Source of the DNA: Isochrysis galbana | Lineage: Eukaryota; Haptophyta; Isochrysidales; Isochrysidaceae | Length of the DNA: 64,000 nt | Direction of reading: 5' to 3' | NCBI GenBank assembly: GCA_018136815.1 | Contig: CM030936.1 | Coordinates: 1,066,850 to 1,130,849, forward strand | Shown here: positions 31,101 to 43,022 of the stretch, in pieces | How the letters are laid out: every line of letters begins with the position of its first letter | Position numbering within the stretch: the first letter of the stretch is position 1 | Translations under genes and position numbers: made by a program | Notes under the pieces: model-generated | What the model was told of the DNA's origin: nothing | Database searches by the model: none | Seen by the model: the letters and a program-made list of their open reading frames with translations, nothing else

Positions 31101-31200
31101 NNNNNNNNNNNNNNNNNNNNNNNNNNNNNNNNNNNNNNNNNNNNNNNNNNNNNNNNNNNNNNNNNNNNNNNNNNNNNNNNNNNNNNNNNNNNNNNNNNNN
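31101..31200. other. Assembly gap (100 N)
   Basis: A 100-N placeholder inside mobile DNA. Confidence 0.99.
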
Positions 31201-31395
31201 GTGGAGAGTGTTGACATGAGTGTAGTGTCATCTTGTCGGTCCATCGGCCTCTAGCCGTCTGTCGTCTGTCGTTCTTCGTTTGTCGCTCTCGTTCTCGTCC
31301 TCGTTCCCGTTCTCGTCCCTCGTTCTCAACACTACCTCAATACCAAACCTCACCAATCTCTCAGCCCTAGCCTATCCATCCCGATCCGCCCAGCC

Positions 31396-32427
31396 ATGTC
31401 CGCTCCGTCGTCGCGCTCGCCCTCGCCTAAGCCCGTCCTCCCGCCTTCCTCTGCTGAGGAGGTGGTCCAGCCCGTCATTCCATCACTCCCGGCCTCCTTC
31501 GCCGCGCCTTCCGCCGATCGCCTCCCTTCCGAATCATCGCATATCGAGCCCGTGGTCATGCTCGATCCGTCAGGTGTAGAATCGAAGTCGACGCGTCCCG
31601 CGCCGGGCCCGCCAAGGGGGCCCAAGGCCCCTCCTCCTGCAGAAGCGGGCCTCCTGCCCGCTCTGCCCACCACCACTCCCGAAGACCGCGCCTCCTCGGA
31701 GGCCGAGCTCGCGGCTACCACCGTCTTTCACCCATTCGAGGCCGGCGCCGCGCCTCCATCACCACCCCCATCGCCCTCCGATGCTGTGGAGAGCGGGCAT
31801 GAGCCCGCTCTCACTGAAATCTGCATGGAAGAGGCTGTTGAGGCATATCCTCCCCTCTCGGAGGCGGAGGAGGCCGCCCCACCGTTGCCATCTGACTCGG
31901 AGGGGGCCTACGAGCCCTACCGAGCCACCCTCGATCGTGTTGCCGCGGTTCCGACCGCCCCACGCCCTCGCGTCCTGGCAGAAGATGCAATTCCCAACCC
32001 TCACCGCCATTTCGCACCGGGCCACACCTTCTCACCGCCATCGGCTCCGACAGAACTGTCGGCGCCCAGTCCCGTGGAGCAGCACTACATGGAGCTGATG
32101 AAGGCCATGGCCGAGCAATTCTCGCAACAGCTATCTGCGATAGCTATGGCCGTCGAGCGCGAAAGGGCCCCACCGTCGGCCAATGGCCGCCAGGAGCCTC
32201 CCCGCTACCCCCGGGGTACTCCACTCGAGAATACGGGAGGGACCTACCCCCCGCCGCCTCTGCCGCCGGCACGAGCCCCTCCAGAAAGAAAGAAGGCCCC
32301 TAAGGCTAAGAAGGAGCGCCGCCGCCAGCGCCCCTACTCCTCAAGCTCGTCCTCGACCTCGGAGGACTCGTCGGAGCCGTGCTCGTCTGATCAGTCGACC
32401 ACCCTAGCTGGTTTATGGAAGCCATAG
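31396..32427 (+). CDS. Gag-like protein of a retroelement
   Basis: 343 residues from ATG 31396, Pro/Ala/Ser/Glu-rich. There is a short predicted helix at ~220-255 (HYMELMKAMAEQFSQQLSAI), then a basic tail (KKAPKAKKERRRQRP) and a Ser run. This order (disordered acidic part, coiled coil, basic nucleic-acid-binding end) suits a gag. The leader (31260-31395) and first ~15 codons match 52920-53130, so it belongs to a repeat family. Sequence from about 32440 to 32925 matches repeat C, implying that pol is deleted. Confidence 0.55.
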   Translation: MSAPSSRSPSPKPVLPPSSAEEVVQPVIPSLPASFAAPSADRLPSESSHIEPVVMLDPSGVESKSTRPAPGPPRGPKAPPPAEAGLLPALPTTTPEDRASSEAELAATTVFHPFEAGAAPPSPPPSPSDAVESGHEPALTEICMEEAVEAYPPLSEAEEAAPPLPSDSEGAYEPYRATLDRVAAVPTAPRPRVLAEDAIPNPHRHFAPGHTFSPPSAPTELSAPSPVEQHYMELMKAMAEQFSQQLSAIAMAVERERAPPSANGRQEPPRYPRGTPLENTGGTYPPPPLPPARAPPERKKAPKAKKERRRQRPYSSSSSSTSEDSSEPCSSDQSTTLAGLWKP

Positions 32428-32439
32428 ACTCGGATGTCC

Positions 32440-32925
32440 ACGCTCTTCTGTGGGATAGGTCACCCTCGATGAATAAAGACGAACTAGGTTCCACGCAAGA
32501 AGGCAGGAGGTGGATAACCCATCCGACCTACCCGAGGGTGGGTCATTCCGAAGGAGCTCCGACACCACTGGTACAATCCCGTCATGGGCAGGGCTACCAG
32601 GGGCACTGCCATTGCTCCCTCGGACGGACTGCCCCGACGATCGGATCTCGCCGACGCGCAATGGCGGGCGCCGAGCCTCCCTGTCCCTATGGGTTGTGCG
32701 CCCTGTGTTTAGTGGGTTGTCAGGGCTAAACCTGGGCACCCCAAGCGGGGAGATGACAGGGGAGACCCTCGGCCCTCGGGGGGAGGGAGCGAACCTTGGG
32801 GAAGATCGGCGAGGCTTCGACCGTTGCCCAGAAGGCGGCAAAGGAGGCAGACATTTTCCGTTGTCTTCCCCCCCCCCCCCGAAGACAACCCGGTAGTCTT
32901 TAAGACTACGGGTTTGCGCAACCGT
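32440..32925 (+). mobile_element. Repeat C copy (element terminus after pol deletion)
   Basis: Ends with a frame closing PPPPKTTR (32896), a C-run, and the palindrome GTAGTCTT-TA-AGACTAC (32893-32909), the reverse complement of the copy at 8630-8970. Together with the gag-like ORF it looks like an internally deleted element. Confidence 0.6.
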
Positions 32926-33092
32926 CTATCTCACGCCCCTGGTCGAAGCAGCGCGCGCGGCCTCCCCCCCCCCAGTTGCTAGGAAAGGAAACGGGGGGGG
33001 AGGGGAGGGGGAAGGGGTGTGATAGGAAAGGGAGGGTAGTTAGGAGTAGCACCAGCAATCTGCCCCACGCCGTGCAGGTAGCGGCTAGTTTT

Positions 33093-33525
33093 TTAAGATT
33101 TTTTTGTTACGTTGCTGGAGGCTGCAAAGGCCCCCATGAGAGATTGTTGTGCGTGAAGTGCCCGCGCTCCAAGGGTGCACTGACGGTAGGAGATGCCACC
33201 ATGGGGGTGGCAGCAGAGCTGCCACCTCCCATGGGGAGTCCTTGGTTTGGTGGAGGAGCGGCGGAGTTGGGCGGCAGGGCATATTGCCCTGGGCGTCTGG
33301 TTGTCACCAGGGAATAGGACTCTGCCTGTTCCCTGGTGCTGTGGCTGGTTGGGAGGTGAGGGCGTTGCCGTAATGTCGACGTCCTCGTCAGGCGGCGCGG
33401 AGGCCTGCGAGCGCTGCTTGGGCTCCGGCGGTTTGGGGCGGCCCCGGTGGGGCGTCGTGGCGGCGGGGGGCTGGGAGGTGGGAGCCGGCGGCGCGCGCTC
33501 CATCGCTAAAACTATAACAATAGTT
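33093..33525 (-). mobile_element. Non-LTR element 5' end copy
   Basis: On the minus strand, 33525 begins AACTAT-TGTT-ATAGTT (6-bp hairpin), then TTTAGCGATGGAGCGCGCGCC and an ORF starting MERAPPAP (33503 to 33093). A second frame within it reads GGGSSAATPMVASPTVSAPL, similar to the plus-strand sequence at 52460-52570. It is a truncated copy ending near a T-rich stretch at 33090. Confidence 0.65.
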
Positions 33526-34190
33526 TTTGACGTCGCTTCATTGATATGACATGGTGCGCTCGCAATTGCTAGCGGCTTGCTAGGTCGCTATGACGACGTT
33601 CGGCCTTGCTTCAGCTCGGGCTAGTCTGCGGGACGGCGAGTTTGGATTATCGTGATGCAATGATATGTATCAGTCTAGCCGTCTGCCTACACATACATGT
33701 GCAAAGAGTGAAGATGTGCAGTGGGCAATTATTAGAGGGCGGAACACAACCAACGAAGGTCGACCTAGACAGTGGGGTATCCATGGGGATGATGTAAGGT
33801 CTCGCTAGATTGATGGGTGGCATGTCGGTGAACATATAGGTAGTGCGTGAACACGGAGGAATTACGTCGTAACGAAGCACAGCGTACGCATTTCACAGGA
33901 GTGCAAAGTGATGCAAGAGGCGGACGAGCTCCGTGGCTGTTTGCCGGTGAAGCACCGTTATTTCCGTATCCTGTGCCATGGCATGGCCCATTATCCGTGC
34001 CCCATACATGCCCCCAATGTCACCCCAAGCAATGGGGCGCGATGCGTGGCCTCGGCATGGTAGGTGAGCGGTGCGCTGAAGCGCCGCTAGTGGCCTCAGT
34101 GAGCTTGGTGACGACTGAAATCGATGATGCCACGTCCCAATGGGGGACGATTCATGAACAGCTATGCACGGCGCCGCAACGTTCTGCGTA
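33526..34190. other. Intergenic, no gene seen
   Basis: Between a mobile copy and the 3' end of the large membrane protein gene. A frame at 33847-34776 runs into the antisense of that gene and is a shadow. Confidence 0.4.
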
Positions 34191-37100
34191 TCATAGCGCC
34201 TCCATGGCGACGAGAAGAGCCCACATCTGCTTGGTCATGCCGGCGGCGGCGGCGAGCTCGCGCAGCGTGAGGCACTGGAGCGTCTGCGTAGCCAGTAGCG
34301 CACACGGCAACACCCAGCACTGCACGGTCGAGAAGAGCGGCCGCACCTGCGGGAGCACAAAGGCGACGAGGAGGACGAGCATGGCGAGCACCGACGATGA
34401 GTTGTATGCCATGGCGGAGCGGACAATGCCGGCGAGCGAATCAGACCTCGCGAGAGCGCCTTGTGGCCCGTCGCTCCGCTGCATGAGTTGCTTCATGTTG
34501 CCAGTGGACTGCACCGACCGGCGGCGGAAGGGTAGCCGCCCGCCACGCGCGCTGCAGGGTGGGCTCGTCAAGGTGGCGGCGGCCACCAGCAACGCCGCCC
34601 ATAGCGCAGTCAACGGCGCAAAGCCCAGAGCGAGCGGAGGGAGGAGCTGTGTGGCAATGCACGCGGCGCTCGAGCCGGCACACACGGCGGAGAGGCTGAT
34701 AGACAGAAGCAACATCTGCGTCATGGCAAGCATCCAGGTCGTGGCAGCCGCAAGACGCGGCAGTGGCGAGACGTGATCGGCCGGGAGCAAGAGCAGTCGA
34801 CGCGCCCAACTCAGCGGAGGCGAGCGGAGCCAGCGGGCGTGCGGCGGAAGCAGCGTGTCAAAACCTGGCAGAGTAGCCTCCGAATCGCAGCTTGCAGTTG
34901 TTAAGAGCACACCACCTGTAGGCAGCGACCATCGAGAAGGCGGCCCGAGCCCTACAAAGAGCGCCAGCTGCTTGTCCGGCAAGGCATTGGGCAAGAGAAT
35001 GAGCCCAAGCACGCGGACGCCCTCGACGCCCATTGCGGGCGGCGGCGAGGCGCGCGGCGCTCCCGCCATCCCTTCGGGCCCTTGTGCGGCGGACGCAGTG
35101 GGCGGGGTGCGCGGCTCGGCTGCGGCCTGAGCAAGCTGACGATTGATCGTCTCCACGATGGCCGCGACGGCTCGCAACGACTGGCGGTAGCCCGCCGAAT
35201 ATCGGTCAATCTGCCGGAGTCTCGTATTGAAGACTGCGATTAGCATTTCAAAGTTGTCGTCGAGTGCGGCCGCGAGTGCGGAGAAGGTGAGGAAGTCGGC
35301 GAGCTCTAGAAAGTAGGGCCTTGAAGCTGTGCCGGCGCCGCAAACGTAAATCCGGAAATGGATAAGCGGGTCAGTACGCCCATCCAGCTGCGACGAGGCG
35401 GCAGCCAGCGGGTCGACGCGCGCCGGCCCATGTGCAAGTGCATCCGACCATGGCCGACGCGTCGGCGTGCTCGAGTGCGCGGCGGACGTGCCTTCCTCCT
35501 GTGCTGGTGATTGGGCTCGAGAGCGGCCGCGCCGGGCCGAGCGCGCGCGCGCCGGCTGCTGCCTCGTGAGGCCGAGCACGCCCACGTCTGTGCCGCACGC
35601 GTGCGGCGCCCGATCAGCACTGATGCCGTCGGCGTCGATGCGCGAAGTATGCTCCCAAAAGTTCAACGACTCGCACGCCCCCTCTCGCGAGGCTGATCTT
35701 GACATCGAGCCGTCACTTTGCGAGTCGAGGCTATCGTCGCGCGGAAGGCAGCACGGCAGCACTGGAGGGTGAGGGTTGCGCTGGCCGGCGCCAGCAACGG
35801 TCTCAGTGTCGGGACGACTGAGCGGGTGTTTGCGCCCTGAAAGCGTCCGCAGGAGCGACCGGTTCTCGGGCGAAGGCGTGAGGGCGTGGCTGGTGATGCG
35901 TGTGAGCGTGAAGCGGCGCTGCTGCGCTTGTGGCAGCAGTGGCGCCGCCACGTTGGAGAAGACGTCGATCCAACCGAGATGGTGCAAAGTGCCTGCACCG
36001 GATGGCAGATGCTAAGGTATTGTGGGCGCGGACACAAGGCTTGCGGAGGACTGGAATCTACGTGCGGGTGTCCGCCTCCCGCCCTTGGTTGCGGCAAGGC
36101 TGCTGCTCACCGGAATGCATCTCGAGCCGATGACCTTCCCAAACGCGCGTCGAGAGCGAGCGCCACAGCGACTCGTCTCCTTCTCGGCCGTGGAGAGCCG
36201 ACACCACCTGCTGCAGTCGGTGAGCGTGAACTTTGCGGCGGGAGTGGTAGAACCACAGAGCAACCGGCGCGAGCGGGACTAGGAGGATGAGCACCATGAC
36301 CTCCCAGGCCTCATACCTGAAAAGCACAGGAGGAGGCGTACGAGAGCTGCCTCGGGCTGAGGTTGGGTTGGGGGACAGGCTAGCATATACGGGTGCCTGC
36401 ACGGTGCGATGTCAGGGCGCGCAAGTAGGGTGCGACTCGGAAAGGTCAGCAATACGCCGCGCCGCCTCACGCGCACCGCGATGCCTCGCGAAACGTCTCG
36501 CAAAACGCGTAATAGATAGGCTCGGAAACAAGTGTGCGCAGCTCGTCGGGCAACACCGGCATCGCCCATGGTGCGAAAGGCGAATTGGAGCCCGTCAAAT
36601 AGACGCGCATCACATGTTGCTTGGCACGGTACTTGTGAGCCTCCCACGTCAGCGCCGTGTTGAGTGAGGTGCCGCCGACGTGGTGGCGGCGCCAGAGCGG
36701 TTCAAAGCCGTAGGGCGATTCGCTCGCGCCGTCTGCACCGGCGCCGTTAGCGCGCGTCACGAGCGGTACCGCCGTGGCGGCTCCGTCGCCGCCCCGTCCA
36801 TCGCCGGTGTCCGGGGGTGTTCTCACGGCTGGCGGGGCCAGGGCGCGCCGGCGCAGCGCGGCGGGTAGCGTACGGAGCACGGTGAGCATGCACAATGCGA
36901 GCAGGGCCGGCAACAGTAGTAGGGCGTGGCCGGCGGTGGCCGAGCCAAGCGCGAGGCCGATCGACTCAAAGAGCACCTCCGAGAAGAGCCCGCAGCCGCG
37001 CGAGCCGTCAGACTGAGCCTCGGCGGCACCGAAGAGCATAAAGGGCGATGTGCAACGCCATTCGCACGTGTTAGGCGCCGAGAAGTTGGCGTGTAGCGGC

Positions 37101-40100
37101 GGAAGACCACATTCATCGCAGCGCGTACCGCTGCTAGCGGCGCGCTGCCCCACTGGGCACGGTAGGCAGGCAACTCCACCAGCGCCCGACGTGGGCGCCA
37201 TGCCTCCCGCCTCAGTGCTCGCGACGAGGCCCGCAGGGCACGGCTCGCACACATGTGCACCCGCGCCAACGGCGACCAAGCCCACCTGGCAGAGATCACA
37301 TGGACCATCGCCCTGCCCTGCCTTTGCGCTGCCAGGCGGGCATGGCTCGCACAGCAACCCGCCGTGGCCAGCAGCGCAGCGCACGCCGCCGAGCGCCCCC
37401 GCGCCGCCCGCGTCGCCGCCGCCGCCACCCATGCCGCCTTGCGGCAAGCCGAAGATGGTCTCCACCGAGCGCGAGGGCGGCGCGGACCACGTGGCACCTA
37501 CCGGCCCAAGCCACACTCGGCCGCCCGCGCCACCACCGCCTCCCGGCCGGCCGCCTGCGCCGCCGTGCGCCTCGACAATGCCCGAGCCCTGCGATGCGCG
37601 GACCGAGCCGGCGCGCACTGCGATGGAGCCACCCGAACCGCCACCCGAGCCACCGATGCCATCGCCATCGCCACCGTCACCGCCTCGCGCGGAGAGCTTG
37701 CTCGACTGCGCGAAGGTGAGTGCCTCCGTCGCCTCCACATGGATGACACCGCCACCAGCGCCGCCGCCGTCGCCGCCACCGCCCGAGCCGAGAGTTCCCG
37801 GTGGCTGCCCGTTGAGACGCGCCCCGTAGGCCGAACCGCCCACAACAGAGCTGAAGTTGGCGACGGCGAGCGAGCTGCCCCCGCTGCCGCCGTGTCCCGC
37901 GCCCGAGGCGGCGCCCGCGCCTGATACCCCCTCAGTGGTTGCCGCGCGGCCTCGCCCGCGGCCCGAGCGCGCCGAATGGCCCAGCCCATCAGCGAGGAGT
38001 GCGCCGCCTTGCAACGCGATCACACGGCCGCAGATCGCCATCGCCGATGCGGCGACGACACCACCCGTATGGACGTCGATCGTGTCGATGGCAAGGCGGA
38101 GCGGGTAGCCGCTGCTCGCGTTGGCCGGGCATGCGAGGTTGAAGTCGGAGCCATTGGGCGCAGGCTGCACAAAGGCCGAGGCGGCTTCAGTCGCTTGCAT
38201 CTTGCCTAGCGAGAGGGGGGGAAGGGCAGTAGCGTGCGAAAAAGGCGGGGTGAGGGGGGGGAGGGGGGGGGGAGGGGGGGCGCACCCGCGTGCGACAGGG
38301 TCTGCGCGGAGATGGCGATCGTATTGGCGGCGACGGTGCCCATCACGTCGATGCGGATCGTGCCACCAACCGCGAGCGAGAGCGCGGCGCGGGCTGACAG
38401 CGAGCCAGCGACATTGACGCTCGTTGCCACACGGATCGAGCGGGCCGACTCGACGCGGCCGATGGTGTCGAGCTGAAGCGACGACACGTTGAGGTCATAC
38501 GTGCAGTCGGAGTCGGCATCTTCACAGCTGATCTGCACGGGGTGGAAGTCGGAGGCTTTGAGCGACAAGGAGCTGGTCGCTCGGCGGAGTGGCAAGGGTC
38601 GCTCGGCAATGGGCGGGCGTCCACGGCGCGGAGCGAAGCGGCGCGTCACCTCCGAACCCGACGCGACGGTTAGCGCGCGCGCGTGCAGGAGCGTGCCCCG
38701 TTCGAGCAGCAGCTGCGCATTGTCGGTGAGCTTGACGTCGGCGGTGGTGAGCATCGCGACCGCCGTGTTATCGCTGCCCAGCTTGAGCACGGCCGACTGC
38801 ACGTGCAACAGCCCAATTGAGCGGCTGGCGGGCGGCGGCGCTGCCGCTGGCACGGGCGGGAAGGCAGCAATCGACGAGTCGGCCGAGGAGTCGGCGTTCT
38901 GCCCGTTGTTGAACCAAAGCATATGCGGCCGACCGTCGCACTCCTCGAAGAAGATGGAGCCGGCACCGCCCGCCTGACACATGGGCGCCCGAGCGGGATC
39001 GCCGTCGGTTGCAGCGGCGCCGCCACTTGCATCGAAGCGGAGCCGCGCCTCGGTGGCGGGCGCACCGTCAGCGCCCGTGGCGCAGCCGCGCAGCCACATG
39101 CGCCCGCCGCCGCCGCCGCCGCCGCGTTGCGAGACAGCGTCAGCGTCGGCTCCGCGAGCCGAGATGAGGCCCGAGCCGTTGATCACGGCCGCGTCGACAA
39201 GCACCGTGCCGCCTGATGCGCCACCCAGCCCAATGCACCGGCCATTGGCGGGCGGTGCTGGGCAGCACGGCTTGTCTGGCGCCGGTTGCAGCGCGGGCAG
39301 TCTGCGCTCGTGGTGGCACGCGCGGCACGCGGGCTGGCCGTCGGCCGACAGCATGCCGTCGACGTGCAACGAAGTTGTGTTGACGCGTATCACCCCGCCA
39401 CCGCAGCAGATGGGCCCGTTGGTGTCGTCCGCGAACGAGTAGGCGCCGTAGAGCGTGAGGTCGCTTTCGACGCTCGGCCACCAAGGTGTACCCGGGCTGG
39501 CGAGCCGCGCCCACGGGCGCGTGCCATCGCCAAACGGACGGCCACCCGCAGCCACCGGGCTCTCGCACCGGCCGCCCGCGCCGCCATGCCCAGCACCCGC
39601 GCCCGCCTCACCTTTGGTCCAGTAGAGCGGATCGAGCACCGCCGAGCAGCGGCCGAGTCCGCTCGCCGAGACGGTTGCGTGCCGGCCGATGCGCACGGCG
39701 GGTGCAGCGAGCCGCACGCTGCCCGCGCGGATACTGGCGCCCCCATCGAGCGTGATGCCGCGCGCGAAGGAGAGCGACAGGGAGCATGCGGCGGCGCCCA
39801 CTCGCTCGGCGAATTCACAGGCGAGCGAAGCGTTCGGCGTGAGTCGTAGGGAGCCAGCGCCCGAGAAGGCGCACGCGCGATCGGCGCCGGGAAGTGCGGG
39901 CGCGGGCCGCTCGCCACACACACCTGCGCATCCCGACGGCCCGCCGAAGGAAAGCACGCAGCGCGGCGACGAAAGGACGCAATCGCCCGAGGAAGAGAGC
40001 GAATCGCATAGCCAGCCAAGCGAGGGCGAGGGCGAGGGCGAGGGCGAGGGCGAGGGCGAGGGCGAGGGCGAGGGTGAGGGTGAGGGCGAGGGCGAGGGCG

Positions 40101-40785
40101 AGGGCGAGGGCGAGGGCGAGGGCGAGGGCGAGGGCGAGGGCGAGGGCGAGGGCGAGGGCGAGGGCGAGGACGAGGGCGAGGGCGAGGGCGAGGGCGAGGG
40201 CGAGGGCGAGGGCGAGAGGGAGGCCGAGGGAGGCAGAGGGTCGGAAGGCGGCGAGGCGACGCGTGCCCGCGGCGGGAAGGATAGAGGCAGTGGCGGTGAG
40301 GATGACGAGGCGGGGAGGCAGTCGGCGGAGAAAGATGAGCCGCATGGTATGAGGGAAGGGGGAAGAGAGGCTGAGTGAGGCTGGATAGTCGAATGTGCCT
40401 CTTGCTGTAGGTCCGCACGCGAAGCAGGCTGGTGATGAAGAGTGCGAGATGAGCCTGCATCCACAGAGGCAGTTTGCACGAACGGTAGGACAGTGCCAGG
40501 AAGACGAGCAGAAGAGGAGGATGCGCTAGCAGAGCGCGGAGAGACGGGTCGCGGCATCGGCGAGAGCGAGGAGCTGCGATCGAGAACAGCAGCCGGAGAG
40601 CGCGATGACGATCGAGCAGAAGAGGGAATTGGAGGGGCGAGCGGTGAGATCTGAGATGGAGAGAGGTACGAAGCAGTAGCAGAGGCAGCAGCGGGAGGGC
40701 GGGAGGGCTGCGCGGGAGGCCGTCGCCAGTGTGGCAGTGGTGAGACAGCCGACAGCAGCACGAGGCAGAGAGATGGGGAGGGCAT
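34191..40785 (-). CDS. Large glycine-rich/GCC2-motif multi-pass membrane protein
   Basis: Four exons on the minus strand: 40785-38286, 38205-36471, 36316-36111 and 35992-34191. The introns are 80, 154 and 118 bp, with GTGCGC, GTGAGG and GTGAGC donors, all phases fit, and the total is 2,080 residues. ATG 40785 opens a signal peptide (MPSPSLCLVLLSAVS). Then come a Ser/Pro region, a (Ser-Pro)n tract from the GGCGAG repeat, long Gly-rich beta-strand repeats (GGGGGGGRMWL, GGSGGSIAV), a Cys-rich GCC2/GCC3-like segment (CEPCPPGSAKAGQGDGPCDL, CEPCPAGLVAS), a transmembrane helix, LWFYHSRRK after a second helix, and four or so C-terminal helices. The architecture and the SLWRSLSTRVWEG, LGWIDVF and FRIYVCGAGTASRP blocks match a plant family of large glycine-rich membrane proteins (At5g47020 type) of unknown function, probably at the cell surface. 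Confidence 0.78.
40021..40215. repeat. GGCGAG hexanucleotide repeat
   Basis: About 32 units. On the minus strand it encodes a Ser-Pro tract of ~60 residues in the large membrane protein. Length variation would not shift the frame. Confidence 0.9.
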
Positions 40786-41927
40786 CCCTCGCCCCTTCTC
40801 AGCCAGGCACAAGGGAGGGGCGGGGAAGGGGTGGGGGGGGGGAGAGGGGGGGGGGGGGGGGAGAACACCGGCGGAAAGCGAGGGAGGGAGGGAGGGAGAG
40901 GGGGAGAGGGAGGAGAGGGAGGAGAGGGGCCGGCGGTCCAGTCCGCCGCCGCCGCGCGGGAGAGGGGAGAGGAGGGGGGCGGCGAGCGGGTGGGTCTGGG
41001 TGTGAATAGAAGAAGAGGCTAAATTTAGTGCGGCGCTGGGTTGATTCACAGTACAATTTTCCCCAAAGGACGTAGAGAGGGGGCGCCTTGGCGCGTCCGG
41101 CTCTGCCGTGGTCACACGCGACAAAAAGGACCGTCGAGCGCGCGGGCACACGCCTCGTCGCCTCGTCGTTGCCGCTCCTGCAGCCCGCTGCAGGCACGCA
41201 GGCACACACATACACACATCCAGGCTCAAGACAGGGCTTGTCAAGGCTCAAGGCTGTCCACTCGCCACCCGCCGTTGCCTTGGGTGCCAAGTTCCGCTCC
41301 ACGCGCGCTCAGCTCCAATCCTTCGACTCCCCGCGGAGGTGGGCGACCTTCTCTTCCACAGAGTAAGGCGCTGGGCCAGAATTGGCCGAGTACTTCTAAA
41401 AGTAGTCCTTCTTACTGGTAGAAGCACCCGCCCTCCTCTCTCCTTCCCACCGTCGGCGGTTGAGCTCTCTTCTCTCTCTCTCTCCCCTTCTTCCTTTCCC
41501 CTTCACTTCGTTTTCCTCTCCTTCATCGCCTTCGGGAATCTTACGGTTCTTCTTCTTCTTCTTCTTCTCTCAGGTGGGGTGCTGTGTTCTCTCTCTCTCT
41601 CCTCTCACTTGGCATCCTCGTCATTCCTTCTCTTCTTCTTCAATCACTTCTCTTCTCTTCTTCACCCTCCTTGCCCTGCTCTATCGGATCATATCGCGCT
41701 CTCTCTCCCTCAACATCAACCGCTCTCTCTTCTCGAACAAACCCCTGTTTCTTCTCTCCCCGCCCCCCTCCCCCTTCCTCTCTTCTCCCAATCACACACC
41801 CCCTCTCTTCTCTCTCTCTCTCCCCGCCGCCCCTCCGCTGAGAGACACCTGACGACCGGGGCTTCCGCTCCCCCTTCCCTTCCCTCTCCCCCTCTCTGCC
41901 TTCCCCCCTCCGCCCCCTCCCTGGCGG
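40786..41927. promoter_or_regulatory. Divergent promoter region
   Basis: Separates two genes transcribed away from each other. Strong strand asymmetry: GA-rich near 40800-40990 and TC-rich from 41440 to 41900 on the plus strand. No TATA box stands out. Confidence 0.45.
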
Positions 41928-42841
41928 ATGGCCGCGTTCCGCGTGGGCGATCGGGTCGCCATCGACGCCTCCACACCCCAGCAGCGCCACGGCACCGTCA
42001 GCGCGCTCTCTCCCTCACTTCCCCCTCTCTACGCAGTCTCTCTCGACGAAGGGGCAGAGAGGGAGGGAGAAGTAGAGTATGACCTTCCTGCAGAGAGGTG
42101 AGCTCGCCTAGGGAGAGGGGGAGGCGGGGGGGCAGAGAGGGAGGGCGAAGTAGAGGACGGCCTTCCTGGAGAGAGGTGAGCTCGCCCAGGGAGAGGGGGG
42201 GGGGGGCAGAGAAGGAGGGAGAAGTAGAGTATGGCCTTCCTGCACAGAGGTGAGCTCGCCCAGGGAGGGGGGGGGAGGGCAGAGAGGGGGTGAGAAGTAG
42301 AGTATGACTTTCCTGCAGAGAGGTGAGCTCGCCCACGGAGAGGAGGAGGGGGGGCAGAGAGAAGTTTGGTGGCGTCCGACCGTTTCCCTCGCTTGCGTAG
42401 GCTAATGCCGGCGTCCCAGGCGCCCCTGCTCATCGGCATGGATGTGATCCTTGATGCTGGCACGCCCAACGAACGAACGGGCGCCGTTCACGCCATCAAA
42501 CGGAGTGCGTGCGGGCGCGCTTGAGTGGTGCCGTGTGCTCCGCCAGCTTGATTTGCTTTCCCGACGCGTCGGCTACTGCGCTTTATGTCTGTAGGCATGC
42601 CCCCAATGTATGTGGTCGAAGTACGAGCTGGTGCGCCCCTCCCATCCCTCATGCCCTGCGTGGTGTCCCTAACCAGGGGAGGCGTCAGTGGACCCCATAC
42701 GTTTCCAGGCCAGTCGCGCTTTGCTCTGATGTGCAATTCTCCACTGTAGGCATGGGGCGCAAAAAGGTTGAATTCGACGTGCCTCGGGAACGGCTCCAAC
42801 GCGTGCCGCCGTCGGCACCTTCACGGTGCACCGTCATGTGA
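41928..42841 (+). CDS. Small protein with two copies of one module, four exons
   Basis: Exons 41928-42097, 42401-42504, 42595-42630 and 42750-42841 give 133 residues; all phases fit (2, 1, 1). Donors are GTGAGC, GTGCGT and GTGCGC; acceptors are GCGTAG, CTGTAG and CTGTAG. The two halves align: VGDRVAIDASTPQQRHGTVS with GMDVILDAGTPNERTGAVHA, then PPLYAVSLDEGAE with PPMYVVEVRAGMG, then VEYDLPAERL with VEFDVPRERL. Short beta-rich modules of this look resemble Tudor/agenet/SH3-like folds, but I cannot name the family. The splice model rests on the internal homology, which requires these joins. Intron 1 holds tandem copies of the exon 1 end with its donor. Confidence 0.65.
42050..42360 (+). repeat. 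73-78 bp minisatellite carrying repeated splice donors
   Basis: Four units, each containing GAAGTAGAG-A-G-C-TTCCTG and AGAG|GTGAGCTCGCC. Donor GTs are at 42098, 42176, 42250 and 42323 (spacings 78, 74, 73). Only the first is used in my model. Confidence 0.85.
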
Positions 42842-43022
42842 GGTGAGGGGACTAGAGATCACGACCTCGGTATCTCAATCTCGCCTGCGCGTAGGCCTCT
42901 GCCAAGACTGCCAATGTGCCGCGTCCGTTGCAGCGTTACGCCCTTCTTCCTAGTGCATACCCCTCTACCCTCTAAGAAAGCCATCTATTGTACAAGCTGT
43001 AGCGAGGGATGCTCCAGTGGCG

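Noticed and set aside
31350..31721. Minus-strand ORF over the gag-like gene
   Set aside because: Shadow frame; Gly/Arg composition and no motif.
37255..37924. Plus-strand Ala/Arg-rich ORFs
   Set aside because: Opposite the Gly-rich exon 2 of the membrane protein.
36680..40378. Several long plus-strand ORFs (e.g. 37050-37829, 39689-40378)
   Set aside because: Antisense to the spliced membrane-protein gene, with biased Ala/Pro/Arg composition.
42000..42360. CRISPR-like array
   Set aside because: The 73-78 bp units are nearly identical along their whole length with no unique spacers, and the context is a eukaryotic intron.
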